DNA from: Enterococcus_D entomosocium
GTDB taxonomy: Bacteria > Bacillota > Bacilli > Lactobacillales > Enterococcaceae
Direction: 5' to 3' (one strand)
DNA length: 64,000 nucleotides
Assembly (NCBI RefSeq): GCF_030441895.1
Contig: NZ_JARJAS010000019.1
The first letter of the stretch is position 1. Every line of letters starts with the position of its first letter. The position numbers and the translations under genes were made by a program. Below the pieces are notes generated by a model that worked only from the letters and a program-made list of their open reading frames with translations, was not told the DNA's origin and did no database searches. Shown piece by piece: positions 26,671 to 35,111 of the stretch.

Positions 26671-27690
26671 TCACACTCTAGGAATAAATAGATCGCCTAA
26701 TGTTACTGCCATGATCGCTTTGATCGAGTGCATCCGGTTTTCAGCCTCTTCAAATTGACGACCCCAGTGACTACGGAAAATATCGTCTGTGATCTCCATT
26801 TCAGAAATGCCAAATTTTTCTTCGATCATTTTTCCATACGTCGTATTCGTATCATGGAACGCTGGCAAGCAGTGCAGCACGATCAAGCCATCGTCTTGTT
26901 TTCCGGTGGCCATCACCATTTCGCGGTTGATCTGGTAATCTTTCAACAGCTTCACCCGCTCTTCGAACTGGTCTTCTTCCCCCATTGACACCCAAACATC
27001 GGTATACAAGACGTCTGCATCTTTGACGCCTTTTTGGATATCATCTGTTACCATCAACTGACTGCCAGATTCTTTAGCAAATTTGTTGGCATAGTCTGTC
27101 ACTTCTTGCGCTGGGAAAAGTTCTTTTGGTGCACAGATACGAACGTTGACCCCTAAAATTGCCCCCGTCACTAACAAACTATTCGCCATATTGTTCCGGC
27201 CGTCGCCCACATAAACTAGCGTAATGTTTTCCAAGGTGCCGAAGTTTTCTTTGATGGTCATAAAGTCAGCGATCATTTGGGTTGGATGCCATTCATCGGT
27301 TAAGCCATTCCAAACAGGAACACCGGAGAATTTGGCTAAATCTTCAACGACTTGTTGACTGAATCCACGAAACTCAATACCGTCAAACATGCTGCCTAAA
27401 ACTTTTGCTGTATCTTCGACAGATTCTTTTTTGCCTAGCTGAATATCATTCGCGCCTAAAAATTCTGGATGGGCACCAAGATCGATGGCAGCTGTCGTAA
27501 AGGCCGCCCGTGTCCGAGTCGATGTTTTTTCAAACAAAAGGGCAATGTTCTTGCCTTCTAAATAACGATGAGAAATATTTTGTTTTTTCAATTGTTTTAA
27601 ATAGATTGAAAAATCAATGAGGTATTCTAACTCGGCTTTCGTAAAATCTTTTTCTGCTAAAAAACTTCTTCCTTTAAATACTTGTTCCAT
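26671..27690 (-). CDS. arcB: ornithine carbamoyltransferase, catabolic
   Basis: Phosphorolyses citrulline to ornithine and carbamoyl phosphate. The 339-aa protein has the carbamoyl phosphate motif STRTRAAF (about 57-64), HPTQ in the DEWHPTQMIADF stretch, and the ornithine loop HCLPAFHD (about 272). An AGGAGGA SD sits 7 nt before the ATG. Between arcA (20 bp) and arcC (17 bp), so clearly operonic. Confidence 0.97.
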   Translation of the reverse strand: MEQVFKGRSFLAEKDFTKAELEYLIDFSIYLKQLKKQNISHRYLEGKNIALLFEKTSTRTRAAFTTAAIDLGAHPEFLGANDIQLGKKESVEDTAKVLGSMFDGIEFRGFSQQVVEDLAKFSGVPVWNGLTDEWHPTQMIADFMTIKENFGTLENITLVYVGDGRNNMANSLLVTGAILGVNVRICAPKELFPAQEVTDYANKFAKESGSQLMVTDDIQKGVKDADVLYTDVWVSMGEEDQFEERVKLLKDYQINREMVMATGKQDDGLIVLHCLPAFHDTNTTYGKMIEEKFGISEMEITDDIFRSHWGRQFEEAENRMHSIKAIMAVTLGDLFIPRV

Positions 27691-27709
27691 CGATGATTCC
27701 TCCTCTGAT

Positions 27710-28933
27710 TTAAATATCTTCTCTAACAAATGGCATGCTCATGCAACGAGGACCGCCACGACCACGAACCAATTCACTGCCGGAGATTTTGTGCAATTTG
27801 ATGCCGGCTTCCGCCAACTTCTGATTGGTGATGGTATTGCGGTCATATACGACGACTTCGCCAGGTGCGATCGTCAAGGTATTGGAACCGTCATTCCATT
27901 GTTCCCGAGCTGCTGCAATCAAATCACTGCCGCCGCAACGAATCAATTCAACCGTATTTAGTTCTAGATAGCGACATAAAATATTTTCCAACGTGTCCTT
28001 TTCTTCTTTGATCGTCACCCCATCACCTGCTCGTGAGATTGAATAAACCGTCAGCTCTCCTTCGATTTCTGGATGGATCGTAAACTTGTCATGATCGACC
28101 ATTGTAAATACCGTATCTAAATGCATGAACTTGCGCTCTTGACCAATGTCAAACGCTAGAACATACTCAAAGCTTGGCTCATTTTCGAACACTTTGCGGG
28201 CCAGCTGCTCAATCGAAGCGGCATCCGTTCGTTGCGAGATACCAATCGCCAACACATGTTTTGACAGAACTAATTCGTCGCCACCTTCGATGCGGGTTGG
28301 TTGGGCGCGATCATAAAGCATATGAGGCGGATTTTGCTGGAACATTGGATGATGAGCAAAAATATATTTGCCGTATAACGTTTCGCGCCGTCTTGTTTCT
28401 GAATACATGCGATTCAAGGATACTCCGTTACCAATCGTCGCAAAGGGATCTCGTGTAAAATACAAATTTGGCATTGGATCGATCAGAAATGGGTATTGAT
28501 CATCCACGGTCCCAGCGAGGCTCTGGGTATTTGGCAGCTCCAGTTCATTTTTGGCTAAACCAGCCATAGTTTTGTCGATCAGTTCCCGATCATTGTCACA
28601 AGACATAAAATAATCCGTGACTTCTTTGATGATCTCAGGACTTTGGATTGTAGTTTCCGCTAAATAATCCTTGAGAAATTGCTGTTTGATTTCTGGTGAC
28701 GTGAGCGATTCAGCAGCTAAATCTTCTAGATACAACACCTCCACATCATTTTGACGTAGGACTTCCGCAAACCGATCATGTTCTGCTCTGGCTTGTTCCA
28801 AAAAAGGAATATCATCAAATAGCAGGCGGTTCAAATGATCAGGAACAAGGTTCTCCAATTCCCGACCAGGGCGGTGAAGCATGACTTGCTTCAATCGTCC
28901 AATCTCTGAAAAAACATGAATAGCATTTGGCAT
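27710..28933 (-). CDS. arcA: arginine deiminase
   Basis: Hydrolyses arginine to citrulline and ammonia; provides ATP via ArcB/ArcC and acid tolerance. The 407-aa protein has FTRDPFATIG (about 160-169) and the catalytic cysteine near the C-terminus in RGRGGPRCMSMP (about residue 397). First gene of the operon with an AGGAGGAAG SD. A near-consensus catabolite (cre) site lies in its promoter, so glucose repression through CcpA is likely. Confidence 0.98.
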   Translation of the reverse strand: MPNAIHVFSEIGRLKQVMLHRPGRELENLVPDHLNRLLFDDIPFLEQARAEHDRFAEVLRQNDVEVLYLEDLAAESLTSPEIKQQFLKDYLAETTIQSPEIIKEVTDYFMSCDNDRELIDKTMAGLAKNELELPNTQSLAGTVDDQYPFLIDPMPNLYFTRDPFATIGNGVSLNRMYSETRRRETLYGKYIFAHHPMFQQNPPHMLYDRAQPTRIEGGDELVLSKHVLAIGISQRTDAASIEQLARKVFENEPSFEYVLAFDIGQERKFMHLDTVFTMVDHDKFTIHPEIEGELTVYSISRAGDGVTIKEEKDTLENILCRYLELNTVELIRCGGSDLIAAAREQWNDGSNTLTIAPGEVVVYDRNTITNQKLAEAGIKLHKISGSELVRGRGGPRCMSMPFVREDI

Positions 28934-28976
28934 TTTTCTTCCTCCTTCTTCTGTTTACACCTCTATGCTACCTAAT

Positions 28977-28990
28977 TGTATACGCTTTCG
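28977..28990 (-). promoter_or_regulatory. cre-like site in the arc promoter
   Basis: Minus strand CGAAAGCGTATACA, matching the cre consensus TGNAANCGNWNNCW at 13 of 14 positions. It lies 44 bp before the arcA start and overlaps the -10 region (TACAAT). Expected to bind CcpA/HPr-Ser-P. Confidence 0.7.
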
Positions 28991-29230
28991 CAGTGGTAAA
29001 TTTCGTGTTCTTTTCGCAAAGGATTTGGCATTATGCATGAAAAAGCGAATATCGCTCATCAGGCGTTTTTTTACTCGCTGTTTTTTTTCATATGTAATAT
29101 TTATCCATCGATTTTTTTCTAAGAATTTGATGAGGATGTGATAGTTTTTTTATTTTTGACGTTTTTCCGCCCTATCAATAGATCAAGGAGTTATACATTC
29201 CATTTTTTGTTTTTGGTACAGTTTCATCAA
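28991..29230. other. spacer between arcA and pepF
   Basis: AT-rich. Holds a small perfect hairpin AGCGA-ATA-TCGCT (about 29043-29055) and several T runs, and probably upstream activator sites for the arc promoter. No gene seen. Confidence 0.5.
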
Positions 29231-29287
29231 GAACCCTTATTTCATAAGGATTCTGATGGTTGCGACCAAATTTCGTTATGCTATACT
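29231..29287 (+). promoter_or_regulatory. pepF promoter with inverted repeat
   Basis: TTGCGA (29260-29265), 16-bp spacer, TATACT (29282-29287). Directly upstream are 10-bp arms GAACCCTTAT / ATAAGGATTC (29231-29253) with one mismatch around TTC, a possible operator. Confidence 0.55.
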
Positions 29288-29324
29288 TAATAAGATCGAA
29301 GGAAAAGAAAGGGGTTTGATAGGA

Positions 29325-31130
29325 ATGACCTATTCAATCAATTGGAATCTGGAAACAATCTTTCCGGGAGGCAGCGATTCTGTTCAATTAAAAGAACGCA
29401 TGAGCCAACTGGAAGAACAAATTGCAAATTACCGAACAACAGTCGATGCATGGTCGCCCAACAGCGAAGACGATGCAGCAAAATTAGAAGAGTTACTTGA
29501 TTTATCCGCAACTATTAGTCAAGGATTTTCACAATGCGGCAGCTTTATCAATGCCTTGCTTTCAGCGAATGTCAATGACAGCAAAGCCAAAATCCTGACG
29601 GGTGACCTCTACGCAAAATTGCCAGCACTGCAAGCAGCACAAACCGTTTTCTCGAAAAAATTGACAGAAATTTCTGAGGATGATTGGACAGCACTAGTTA
29701 AAGCGGAAAACTTAGCACCTGTCGCTTTTCGTTTAAGCGAGATTCGCCGCGACGGCAAAGAATTGTTATCCGAAGCAGAAGAGACCATCATCAATACTTT
29801 AAATTTAGATGGCTTGAATGCTTGGAGCCAACATTACGATACGATCGTTGCCTCGATCGAAATTCCTTTCCTGCAAGAAGACGGCACGACGATCAAGTTT
29901 TCAGCTGGTCAAGCCTTCAATAAAATGATGGGTGATCCTGATCCGGAAGTTCGTGCGCGTTTATTCGACACTTGGGAAAAGACGTGGGCAGAAAAAGAAG
30001 ACCTCTTTGCGGATACCTTGAACCACTTAGACGGTTTCCGCCTTTCTACCTTCAAACTTCACGGTGTCACTGATTACTTGAAGGAACCATTAGAATACAA
30101 TCGTCTGCAAAAAGCGACATTGGATGCTATGTGGGGCACGATCCAAAAGAACAAACAGCCGATCGTTGATTTCTTGACCCGCAAAGCGCAGCTTTTCGGC
30201 AAAGAAAAAATGGAATGGCAAGACCAAGATGCGCCAATCATCCTTGGCGATATGGAAGAAAGAACCTACACCTTTGATGAAGCAGCTGACTTCATTTTGA
30301 CCAACTTCCGTAAGTTCAGCCCAAAAATGGCTGACTTTGCCCAAGTCGCTTTTGAAAAAAGCTGGATCGAAGCAGAAGATCGTCCCGGCAAACGTCCTGG
30401 CGGCTATTGCACCAGCTTGCCAGAAACCAAAGAATCACGTATTTTCATGACCTACAGCAATTCTGTCAACGAAGTAGCGACGCTTGCCCATGAGCTCGGT
30501 CACGCTTTTCACAGCAGCGTTCTTTGGGAGCTGCCAGAATTAAACCGCAACTATGCCATGAACGTTGCCGAAACAGCAAGTACCTTTGCTGAATTGATCG
30601 TTGCTGATGCAACCCTCAAAGAAGCAACGACAAAAGAAGAAAAAATCAATCTATTGGATGCTAAAATGCAAAATGCGATCGCGATGTTCATGAACATCCA
30701 CGCACGTTTTATTTTTGAGAACAGCTTCTATCAAGCTCGTCAAAAGGGCTTGGTTTCAGCGGAACAAATCACGGAAATGATGACTGCGGCGCAAAAAGAA
30801 AGCTATGCGGATGGGTTAGCGACTTATCACCCACATTTCTGGGCAGCCAAATTGCACTTCTTTATTGACGATGTGCCGTTCTACAACTTCCCTTATACCT
30901 TTGGTTACCTCTTTAGTATGGGGATCTACGCGTATGCCAATGAAAAAGGGTCTAGCTTTGAAGAAGAATACATTGCTTTATTGCAAGATACTGCTTCAAT
31001 GACGACGGAAGAACTGGCGCAAAAACACCTTGGTGTCGATTTAACGAAACCAGACTTCTGGCAAGCAGGGATCGACATGGTCCTAAAAGATGTTGCCAGC
31101 TTTATGGAATTGACTGAAGACTATATCTAA
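29325..31130 (+). CDS. pepF: oligoendopeptidase F
   Basis: Cytoplasmic M3-family zinc metallopeptidase cutting peptides of about 7-17 residues, part of peptide nutrition and turnover. The 601-aa protein has the zinc motif HELGHAFH (about 389-396) with the downstream Glu ligand in NVAETASTFAEL. ATG at 29325 preceded by AAAGGGG; an upstream in-frame ATG lies in the promoter. Monocistronic, ends at a strong terminator. Confidence 0.96.
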   Translation: MTYSINWNLETIFPGGSDSVQLKERMSQLEEQIANYRTTVDAWSPNSEDDAAKLEELLDLSATISQGFSQCGSFINALLSANVNDSKAKILTGDLYAKLPALQAAQTVFSKKLTEISEDDWTALVKAENLAPVAFRLSEIRRDGKELLSEAEETIINTLNLDGLNAWSQHYDTIVASIEIPFLQEDGTTIKFSAGQAFNKMMGDPDPEVRARLFDTWEKTWAEKEDLFADTLNHLDGFRLSTFKLHGVTDYLKEPLEYNRLQKATLDAMWGTIQKNKQPIVDFLTRKAQLFGKEKMEWQDQDAPIILGDMEERTYTFDEAADFILTNFRKFSPKMADFAQVAFEKSWIEAEDRPGKRPGGYCTSLPETKESRIFMTYSNSVNEVATLAHELGHAFHSSVLWELPELNRNYAMNVAETASTFAELIVADATLKEATTKEEKINLLDAKMQNAIAMFMNIHARFIFENSFYQARQKGLVSAEQITEMMTAAQKESYADGLATYHPHFWAAKLHFFIDDVPFYNFPYTFGYLFSMGIYAYANEKGSSFEEEYIALLQDTASMTTEELAQKHLGVDLTKPDFWQAGIDMVLKDVASFMELTEDYI

Positions 31131-31134
31131 AAGA

Positions 31135-31174
31135 AAAAACCCTCTTCCAACAAGACGCTTGGAAGAGGGTTTTT
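31135..31174. terminator. bidirectional terminator pepF/tspO
   Basis: Perfect stem AAAAACCCTCTTCCAA / TTGGAAGAGGGTTTTT with an 8-nt loop. Confidence 0.93.
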
Positions 31175-31177
31175 CTA

Positions 31178-31645
31178 TCAGGCATTCAATAAAGTTAAGC
31201 CAATCGTTAAGTAGCCGGCGTATAAACACCAAATCAAATAAGGAATAAACAAGTACATCGCTTTTTTGTCGATGCGAGCAAAGAGGATCATACAAATAAT
31301 CACTGATAACACTAACAAGACAATAATGACCGTTCCTGCCCAGTAAGCATTCCAGCCAAAGAAAACGATACTCCAAAAGAAGTTTAATACTTGCTGGATC
31401 GCAAAGAAGATGTAGGCATTCTTTTTAAGCGCTGGATTGACTTTGGCGACGATCAACAGATACAACGCCGTTCCCATAAAGGCATACAAAATCGTCCAAA
31501 CGATCCCAATGATCCCGCCAGGAGGGGCTAAAAAGGGTTTTTCCATTTGCGCATACGTTCCGGCAATGTCCCCTGCAAACAAACTCGATATGATTCCTGT
31601 TGCTTCAATGCCGATCACACAGACCAGCCAAATTAAAAATTTCAT
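31178..31645 (-). CDS. TspO/MBR family tryptophan-rich sensory protein
   Basis: 155-aa membrane protein with five helices. Family landmarks: PPGGIIGIVWTILYAFMG (about 40-57) and the Trp-rich FFWSIVFFGWNAYWAG. TspO proteins bind and degrade porphyrins and respond to stress; in non-photosynthetic Firmicutes the physiological role is unclear. ATG at 31645 has an AAGGAGTGG SD. Monocistronic. Confidence 0.92.
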   Translation of the reverse strand: MKFLIWLVCVIGIEATGIISSLFAGDIAGTYAQMEKPFLAPPGGIIGIVWTILYAFMGTALYLLIVAKVNPALKKNAYIFFAIQQVLNFFWSIVFFGWNAYWAGTVIIVLLVLSVIICMILFARIDKKAMYLFIPYLIWCLYAGYLTIGLTLLNA

Positions 31646-31728
31646 GTTCTCCACTCCTTCTTTTTTTCATAACTCACTAGTTTCATCGTACCATCGAATC
31701 GAAAAAAAGCAGAATAGAACGCTTAAAA

Positions 31729-31756
31729 AAAGAAACGGCCGTGTGGACGTTTCTTT
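31729..31756 (-). terminator. glycosyltransferase terminator
   Basis: Minus strand stem AAAGAAACG / CGTTTCTTT with a 10-nt loop, then T4. Confidence 0.8.
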
Positions 31757-31786
31757 CAAGGTAATTTTGATTATATTCAATGACAG

Positions 31787-32620
31787 CTACTTTGATTGTT
31801 CCTCTTCAAACTTCCGCCGTTCATTTTCTACATATTTGTATAACGAACCGTAGCGGCTGCGATAGCCTTTCTTCCATGGTTTCTCTTTGCCGCAAAAATG
31901 CAGCAAAACGGTATGTTCGATGACCCAATCCAAACTCCATTCCCCTAGGCTGATCGTCTCATACGTACGGTTTTTCCGTACATCATAGTTATAGAGCTGA
32001 TCAGGAATCGCCAGCACCCGATCACCATATAACCCATTCAAAATATCTTGATCCGGCAAAAAGAGGTTCAAATGATTTTTCTCAATGAAGGCTGCGATTT
32101 CTGTTTCTTTGACCTCTTGCCGTAGCTGGTGCACATTCATCAGCAAGACACCTGAATTATAGTAGCCTTCTGACTCATAATTGCGCAAACGGACTTTATT
32201 GATGACAGTCGTCACTTCTGTCAGCTTGGAATGACTGGCAGCGGCATACAGAAAATCCCCTAACGTCAGCTCATACAAGGGGCGCAAATCATTGATGCAC
32301 AAAATATCCGCATCCAGATACAGGATTTTTTCCACCTGCTGCGGCAAGTAATTTTGTGCCAACAATCGATAGTAGATTGATTCTGGGTAGCGGTCACTAA
32401 CTGGTGCCGTTTTAAAGATCGAACCAGAACCGATGATGACGGGATGATAGGTCATCGCCAATTTTTGACAAAAGACCTCTAGCTCTGCACCTTGCCTCAA
32501 TTCTTTTTCTTGTAAGACATAGACATCGAAAGATGCTGCTGTCGTATGGCGTTTGATTGAATATAACGTTGTTTTTAATTGTTCACTGAATCGATCATCA
32601 ATCGCAAAAAGTAGATTCAT
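31787..32620 (-). CDS. family 8 glycosyltransferase
   Basis: 277-aa GT-A-fold retaining glycosyltransferase. The N-terminus MNLLFAIDDRFSEQLKTTL is typical, the metal-binding DxD is in YLDADILC (about 98-105), and the C-terminal HFCGKEKPW is the GT8 signature that holds the second metal ligand. Likely adds glucose or galactose to lipoteichoic acid, lipopolysaccharide-like lipid or surface glycan; the acceptor is unknown. ATG at 32620; an upstream GTG lies in the SD. Standing alone, not in a polysaccharide cluster. Confidence 0.92.
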   Translation of the reverse strand: MNLLFAIDDRFSEQLKTTLYSIKRHTTAASFDVYVLQEKELRQGAELEVFCQKLAMTYHPVIIGSGSIFKTAPVSDRYPESIYYRLLAQNYLPQQVEKILYLDADILCINDLRPLYELTLGDFLYAAASHSKLTEVTTVINKVRLRNYESEGYYNSGVLLMNVHQLRQEVKETEIAAFIEKNHLNLFLPDQDILNGLYGDRVLAIPDQLYNYDVRKNRTYETISLGEWSLDWVIEHTVLLHFCGKEKPWKKGYRSRYGSLYKYVENERRKFEEEQSK

Positions 32621-32770
32621 GCTCTTGTTCACTCCTCTGTTACTGGATGCACTCGTTGGGCAAAAAATCGAACGCAGTTGCCCGCATCTTCTGTTCTTCT
32701 AGTATACCCGATTTTTAGTCATTCTTTCAGTGAAATAGCCTTTCCAGTGAAAACCATTCCTTGGAAACGC

Positions 32771-32806
32771 AAAAAAATGCTGCTCCATTCAATAAATGAA
32801 ACAGCA
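32771..32806 (-). terminator. terminator after the flavin reductase pair
   Basis: Minus strand stem TGCTGTTTCATT / AATGGAGCAGCA (imperfect) followed by seven T. Confidence 0.8.
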
Positions 32807-32842
32807 AATGATCGATGATAAATGGTGACCTCCTAAAACAGA

Positions 32843-33364
32843 TCAGCGAATCGTGGCAAAAGCTTTTGACCACAACAACAATTCATCCAGCATGTCATTG
32901 ACACCTGCAGCCATGTGCGCACCGGGTTTGAAGGTACTGAAATTTTCAAAATCTGTGAAGAGATTGAAGGCTGGGTTAGTCCGCACGGTGGCAACTTTTT
33001 GTTCAGCTAAAACGTTACGCAATTGTTCAGCGGCACGAATCCCACCGCCAGAACCATAACTGACGATCCCAGCTGCTTTATCAAACCATTCTTCCCGTGC
33101 AGAGTCTACGGCATTTTTCAAGGAAGCCGCAAAACCGTGGTTGTATTCTTGTACGATGAAGATATAGCCATCTAATTCAGCGATTTTTTTGTTCCACGCC
33201 ATGTTTGGCTCAGCCGTTCCCATAAACGGTAAATCAAATGCCTTTACATCAACGATCTCAAACTGATGCTCTGACCGTTGAGTAGCAATTTCTTGAATAT
33301 ATGCTCCGACTTGCGGACTTACGCGTCCTTCTCTTGTACTGCCTAAAATAATACCAAATTTCAT
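32843..33364 (-). CDS. NADPH-dependent FMN reductase, copy 1
   Basis: 173-aa flavodoxin-like reductase (YieF/ChrR-type). The phosphate loop GSTREGRVSPQVG (about 8-20) and the QEYNHGFAASLKNAVD motif (about 80-95) are clear. Such enzymes reduce quinones, chromate or FMN. It is a close paralogue of the upstream gene, 35 bp away, so the pair is a tandem duplication in one operon. Confidence 0.92.
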   Translation of the reverse strand: MKFGIILGSTREGRVSPQVGAYIQEIATQRSEHQFEIVDVKAFDLPFMGTAEPNMAWNKKIAELDGYIFIVQEYNHGFAASLKNAVDSAREEWFDKAAGIVSYGSGGGIRAAEQLRNVLAEQKVATVRTNPAFNLFTDFENFSTFKPGAHMAAGVNDMLDELLLWSKAFATIR

Positions 33365-33399
33365 GATAGGTTCCTCCTAAGATTGTTTTCGTTTGTTTT

Positions 33400-34005
33400 T
33401 TAACGATTGGCAAATGTGTCTGCCCAGTCCAGTAATTCCGTCAACATATCGTTCATTCCTGCCGTCATATGTTCGCCAGGAGTAAAGGTGGCAAAATTTT
33501 CAAAATCAGTAAATAAGTTGAAGGCTGGATTAGTGCGCACCGTGGCTACTTTTTGTTCCGCCAAAATCAAGCGAACTTGCTCAGCGGCCCGAATCCCCCC
33601 TGCTGAACCATAGCTGACGATTGCTGCTGCTTTGTTGAACCATTCCTCGCGGGCGCTGTCTAACGCATTTTTCAAGGAAGCCGATAGCCCATGATTGTAT
33701 TCTTGTACGATGAAGATATAACCGTCTAATTCAGCGATTTTTTCATTCCACGCTTGGTTCGCTTCGCCTGTACCCATAAAGGGCAAGTCGTAGTCTTTGA
33801 TATCAATGATTTCAAATGAGCGGTCGCTATGTGCTCGTGCTGTTTGTAAAACGTAATTGGCTACTTGCGGACTCACGCGGCCTTCTCTCGTGCTGCCAAC
33901 GATGATTCCGATTTTTTGCGCTTTTTTCTTTTCCGGAGTGCGATACACCTCTTTAATTACTTCTTTTTCAATTATTTGTTCTTTTTTCCCAAATCCAAAG
34001 ACCAT
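33400..34005 (-). CDS. NADPH-dependent FMN reductase, copy 2 with charged N-terminal extension
   Basis: 201-aa paralogue of copy 1 sharing GSTREGRVSPQVANYV and EYNHGLSASLKNALDS. It differs by an N-terminal extension of about 30 residues (MVFGFGKKEQIIEKEVIKEV start, Lys/Glu-rich, probably helical). The start is backed by an AAAAGGAG SD, so the extension is real. It may mediate dimer or membrane contacts; this is inference. First gene of the pair, divergent from a MarR-type regulator. Confidence 0.9.
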   Translation of the reverse strand: MVFGFGKKEQIIEKEVIKEVYRTPEKKKAQKIGIIVGSTREGRVSPQVANYVLQTARAHSDRSFEIIDIKDYDLPFMGTGEANQAWNEKIAELDGYIFIVQEYNHGLSASLKNALDSAREEWFNKAAAIVSYGSAGGIRAAEQVRLILAEQKVATVRTNPAFNLFTDFENFATFTPGEHMTAGMNDMLTELLDWADTFANR

Positions 34006-34048
34006 TCTTTTGTACTCCTTTTATTGTGTTTTCTTTAACGATGGACTC

Positions 34049-34101
34049 AGCATATCAAACTTACTTTTAGTAAGTCAATCATTTTGCTTACTTTTTGTTA
34101 G
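34049..34101 (-). promoter_or_regulatory. flavin reductase promoter with two CTTACT-type operators
   Basis: Minus strand TTGACT (34073-34078), 18-bp spacer, TATGCT (34049-34054). The spacer holds the perfect palindrome CTTACTAAAAGTAAG (34060-34074). A degenerate copy, CTAACAAAAAGTAAG, lies at 34087-34101 upstream of the -35. Likely repressor sites, with a sequence unlike those of the divergent MarR promoter. Confidence 0.7.
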
Positions 34102-34124
34102 AAAAAAATCCCAGCTACTTCCTC

Positions 34125-34182
34125 TTGACATTCGTTCGGCACCGAACTATAATCAACTCATCGATATCATTAGGTACCGAAC
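34125..34182 (+). promoter_or_regulatory. MarR-ABC promoter with GTTCGG/CCGAAC operators
   Basis: Consensus TTGACA (34125-34130), 17-bp spacer, TATAAT (34148-34153). The perfect inverted repeat GTTCGG-CA-CCGAAC fills the spacer (34134-34147), and a second related site ATTAGGTACCGAAC lies at 34169-34182 near the transcription start. Strongly suggests tight autorepression by the MarR protein. Confidence 0.8.
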
Positions 34183-34206
34183 AATAATTCAAAAGGAGTG
34201 TTCTCA

Positions 34207-35052
34207 ATGAGTACAATGACCGATCACTTAATGAAACAGCTTCGTTTTATCAGCGAAGCCAGCAATGCTTTTATGAGTCAAAATAACCAACGCCTTTCTG
34301 GACAGCAACGCGTCCTAGCCGTTTTAAATTTAGAAGATGGCTTGGTGCAAAATTACCTCGCAGAAGTTTTAGATTTACGGCCAAGTTCCTTGGCAGAACT
34401 ATTGAAGAAAATGGAAAGCAGTGGGGATATCCAACGCAAAGAAGATGCAGCCGACAAAAGGATCAAACGAATCTTTCTGACAGAGACTGGACGAAAAAAA
34501 GCAGAAAAATTACTGGCACAAAAAGAAGCCGCCAGCAGTCAAACGTTTTTTGCTGGGTTAACAGAGGAAGAACAAACCGAATTTGCCCGTCTGCTTGAAA
34601 ACATCGCCACTGGGTGGGAAGCTGACTTTCAGCAACAGACGCAACGCTTTATTGACCCGATGGATCGTCTACAAGCTATGCAGGAGATCCGGGAACAGAT
34701 GATGAAGCAATGGGGTGGAAATTGGCAGGAAATGACGAATGACGATCGCCGAAAAATGAAGCAACAAATGAAAGATACTTGGCAAGATATGGGCGCTGAC
34801 GAGCGGCGTCAAATGAAAAAGCAGATCAAAGAAGCCATGCGGCAAATGCCATTTCCTGGACACCGCGGCATGTTTGGCAATCGGTCATTTGGGCCATTTG
34901 GGCCATTTGATAGTAGCGAGGCGAATGATCCACGGGACACATGGGGAAAAGGCAACTTTTTTGATGCCTACGGGTTTGGACAAGACCGCAAAGCAAGACC
35001 TGATTCCGCTTCTAAAGACGAAGTAGCCGAAGATGATTGGCAGGATTTCTAA
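34207..35052 (+). CDS. MarR-family regulator with long C-terminal extension
   Basis: 281 aa, about twice the usual MarR length. Residues 1-140 form a MarR winged helix (LDLRPSSLAELLKKMESSGDI then DKRIKRIFLTETGR). Residues about 145-215 carry two related Met/Arg/Lys/Asp-rich helical repeats (MTNDDRRKMKQQMKD and MGADERRQMKKQIKE), then a Gly/Phe/Pro-rich tail (about 220-240) and an acidic end. The extension is unusual; it could be a ligand, metal or membrane-contact module. Start ATG has the SD AAAGGAG. It is followed by an ABC exporter 59 bp away, so probably autoregulates that operon. Confidence 0.88.
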   Translation: MSTMTDHLMKQLRFISEASNAFMSQNNQRLSGQQRVLAVLNLEDGLVQNYLAEVLDLRPSSLAELLKKMESSGDIQRKEDAADKRIKRIFLTETGRKKAEKLLAQKEAASSQTFFAGLTEEEQTEFARLLENIATGWEADFQQQTQRFIDPMDRLQAMQEIREQMMKQWGGNWQEMTNDDRRKMKQQMKDTWQDMGADERRQMKKQIKEAMRQMPFPGHRGMFGNRSFGPFGPFDSSEANDPRDTWGKGNFFDAYGFGQDRKARPDSASKDEVAEDDWQDF

Positions 35053-35111
35053 TAGCACCTAATGAAAAAGAAAAAGCTGCAGGACATCTTGCTTGTAGCG
35101 GAGGAAAACGA

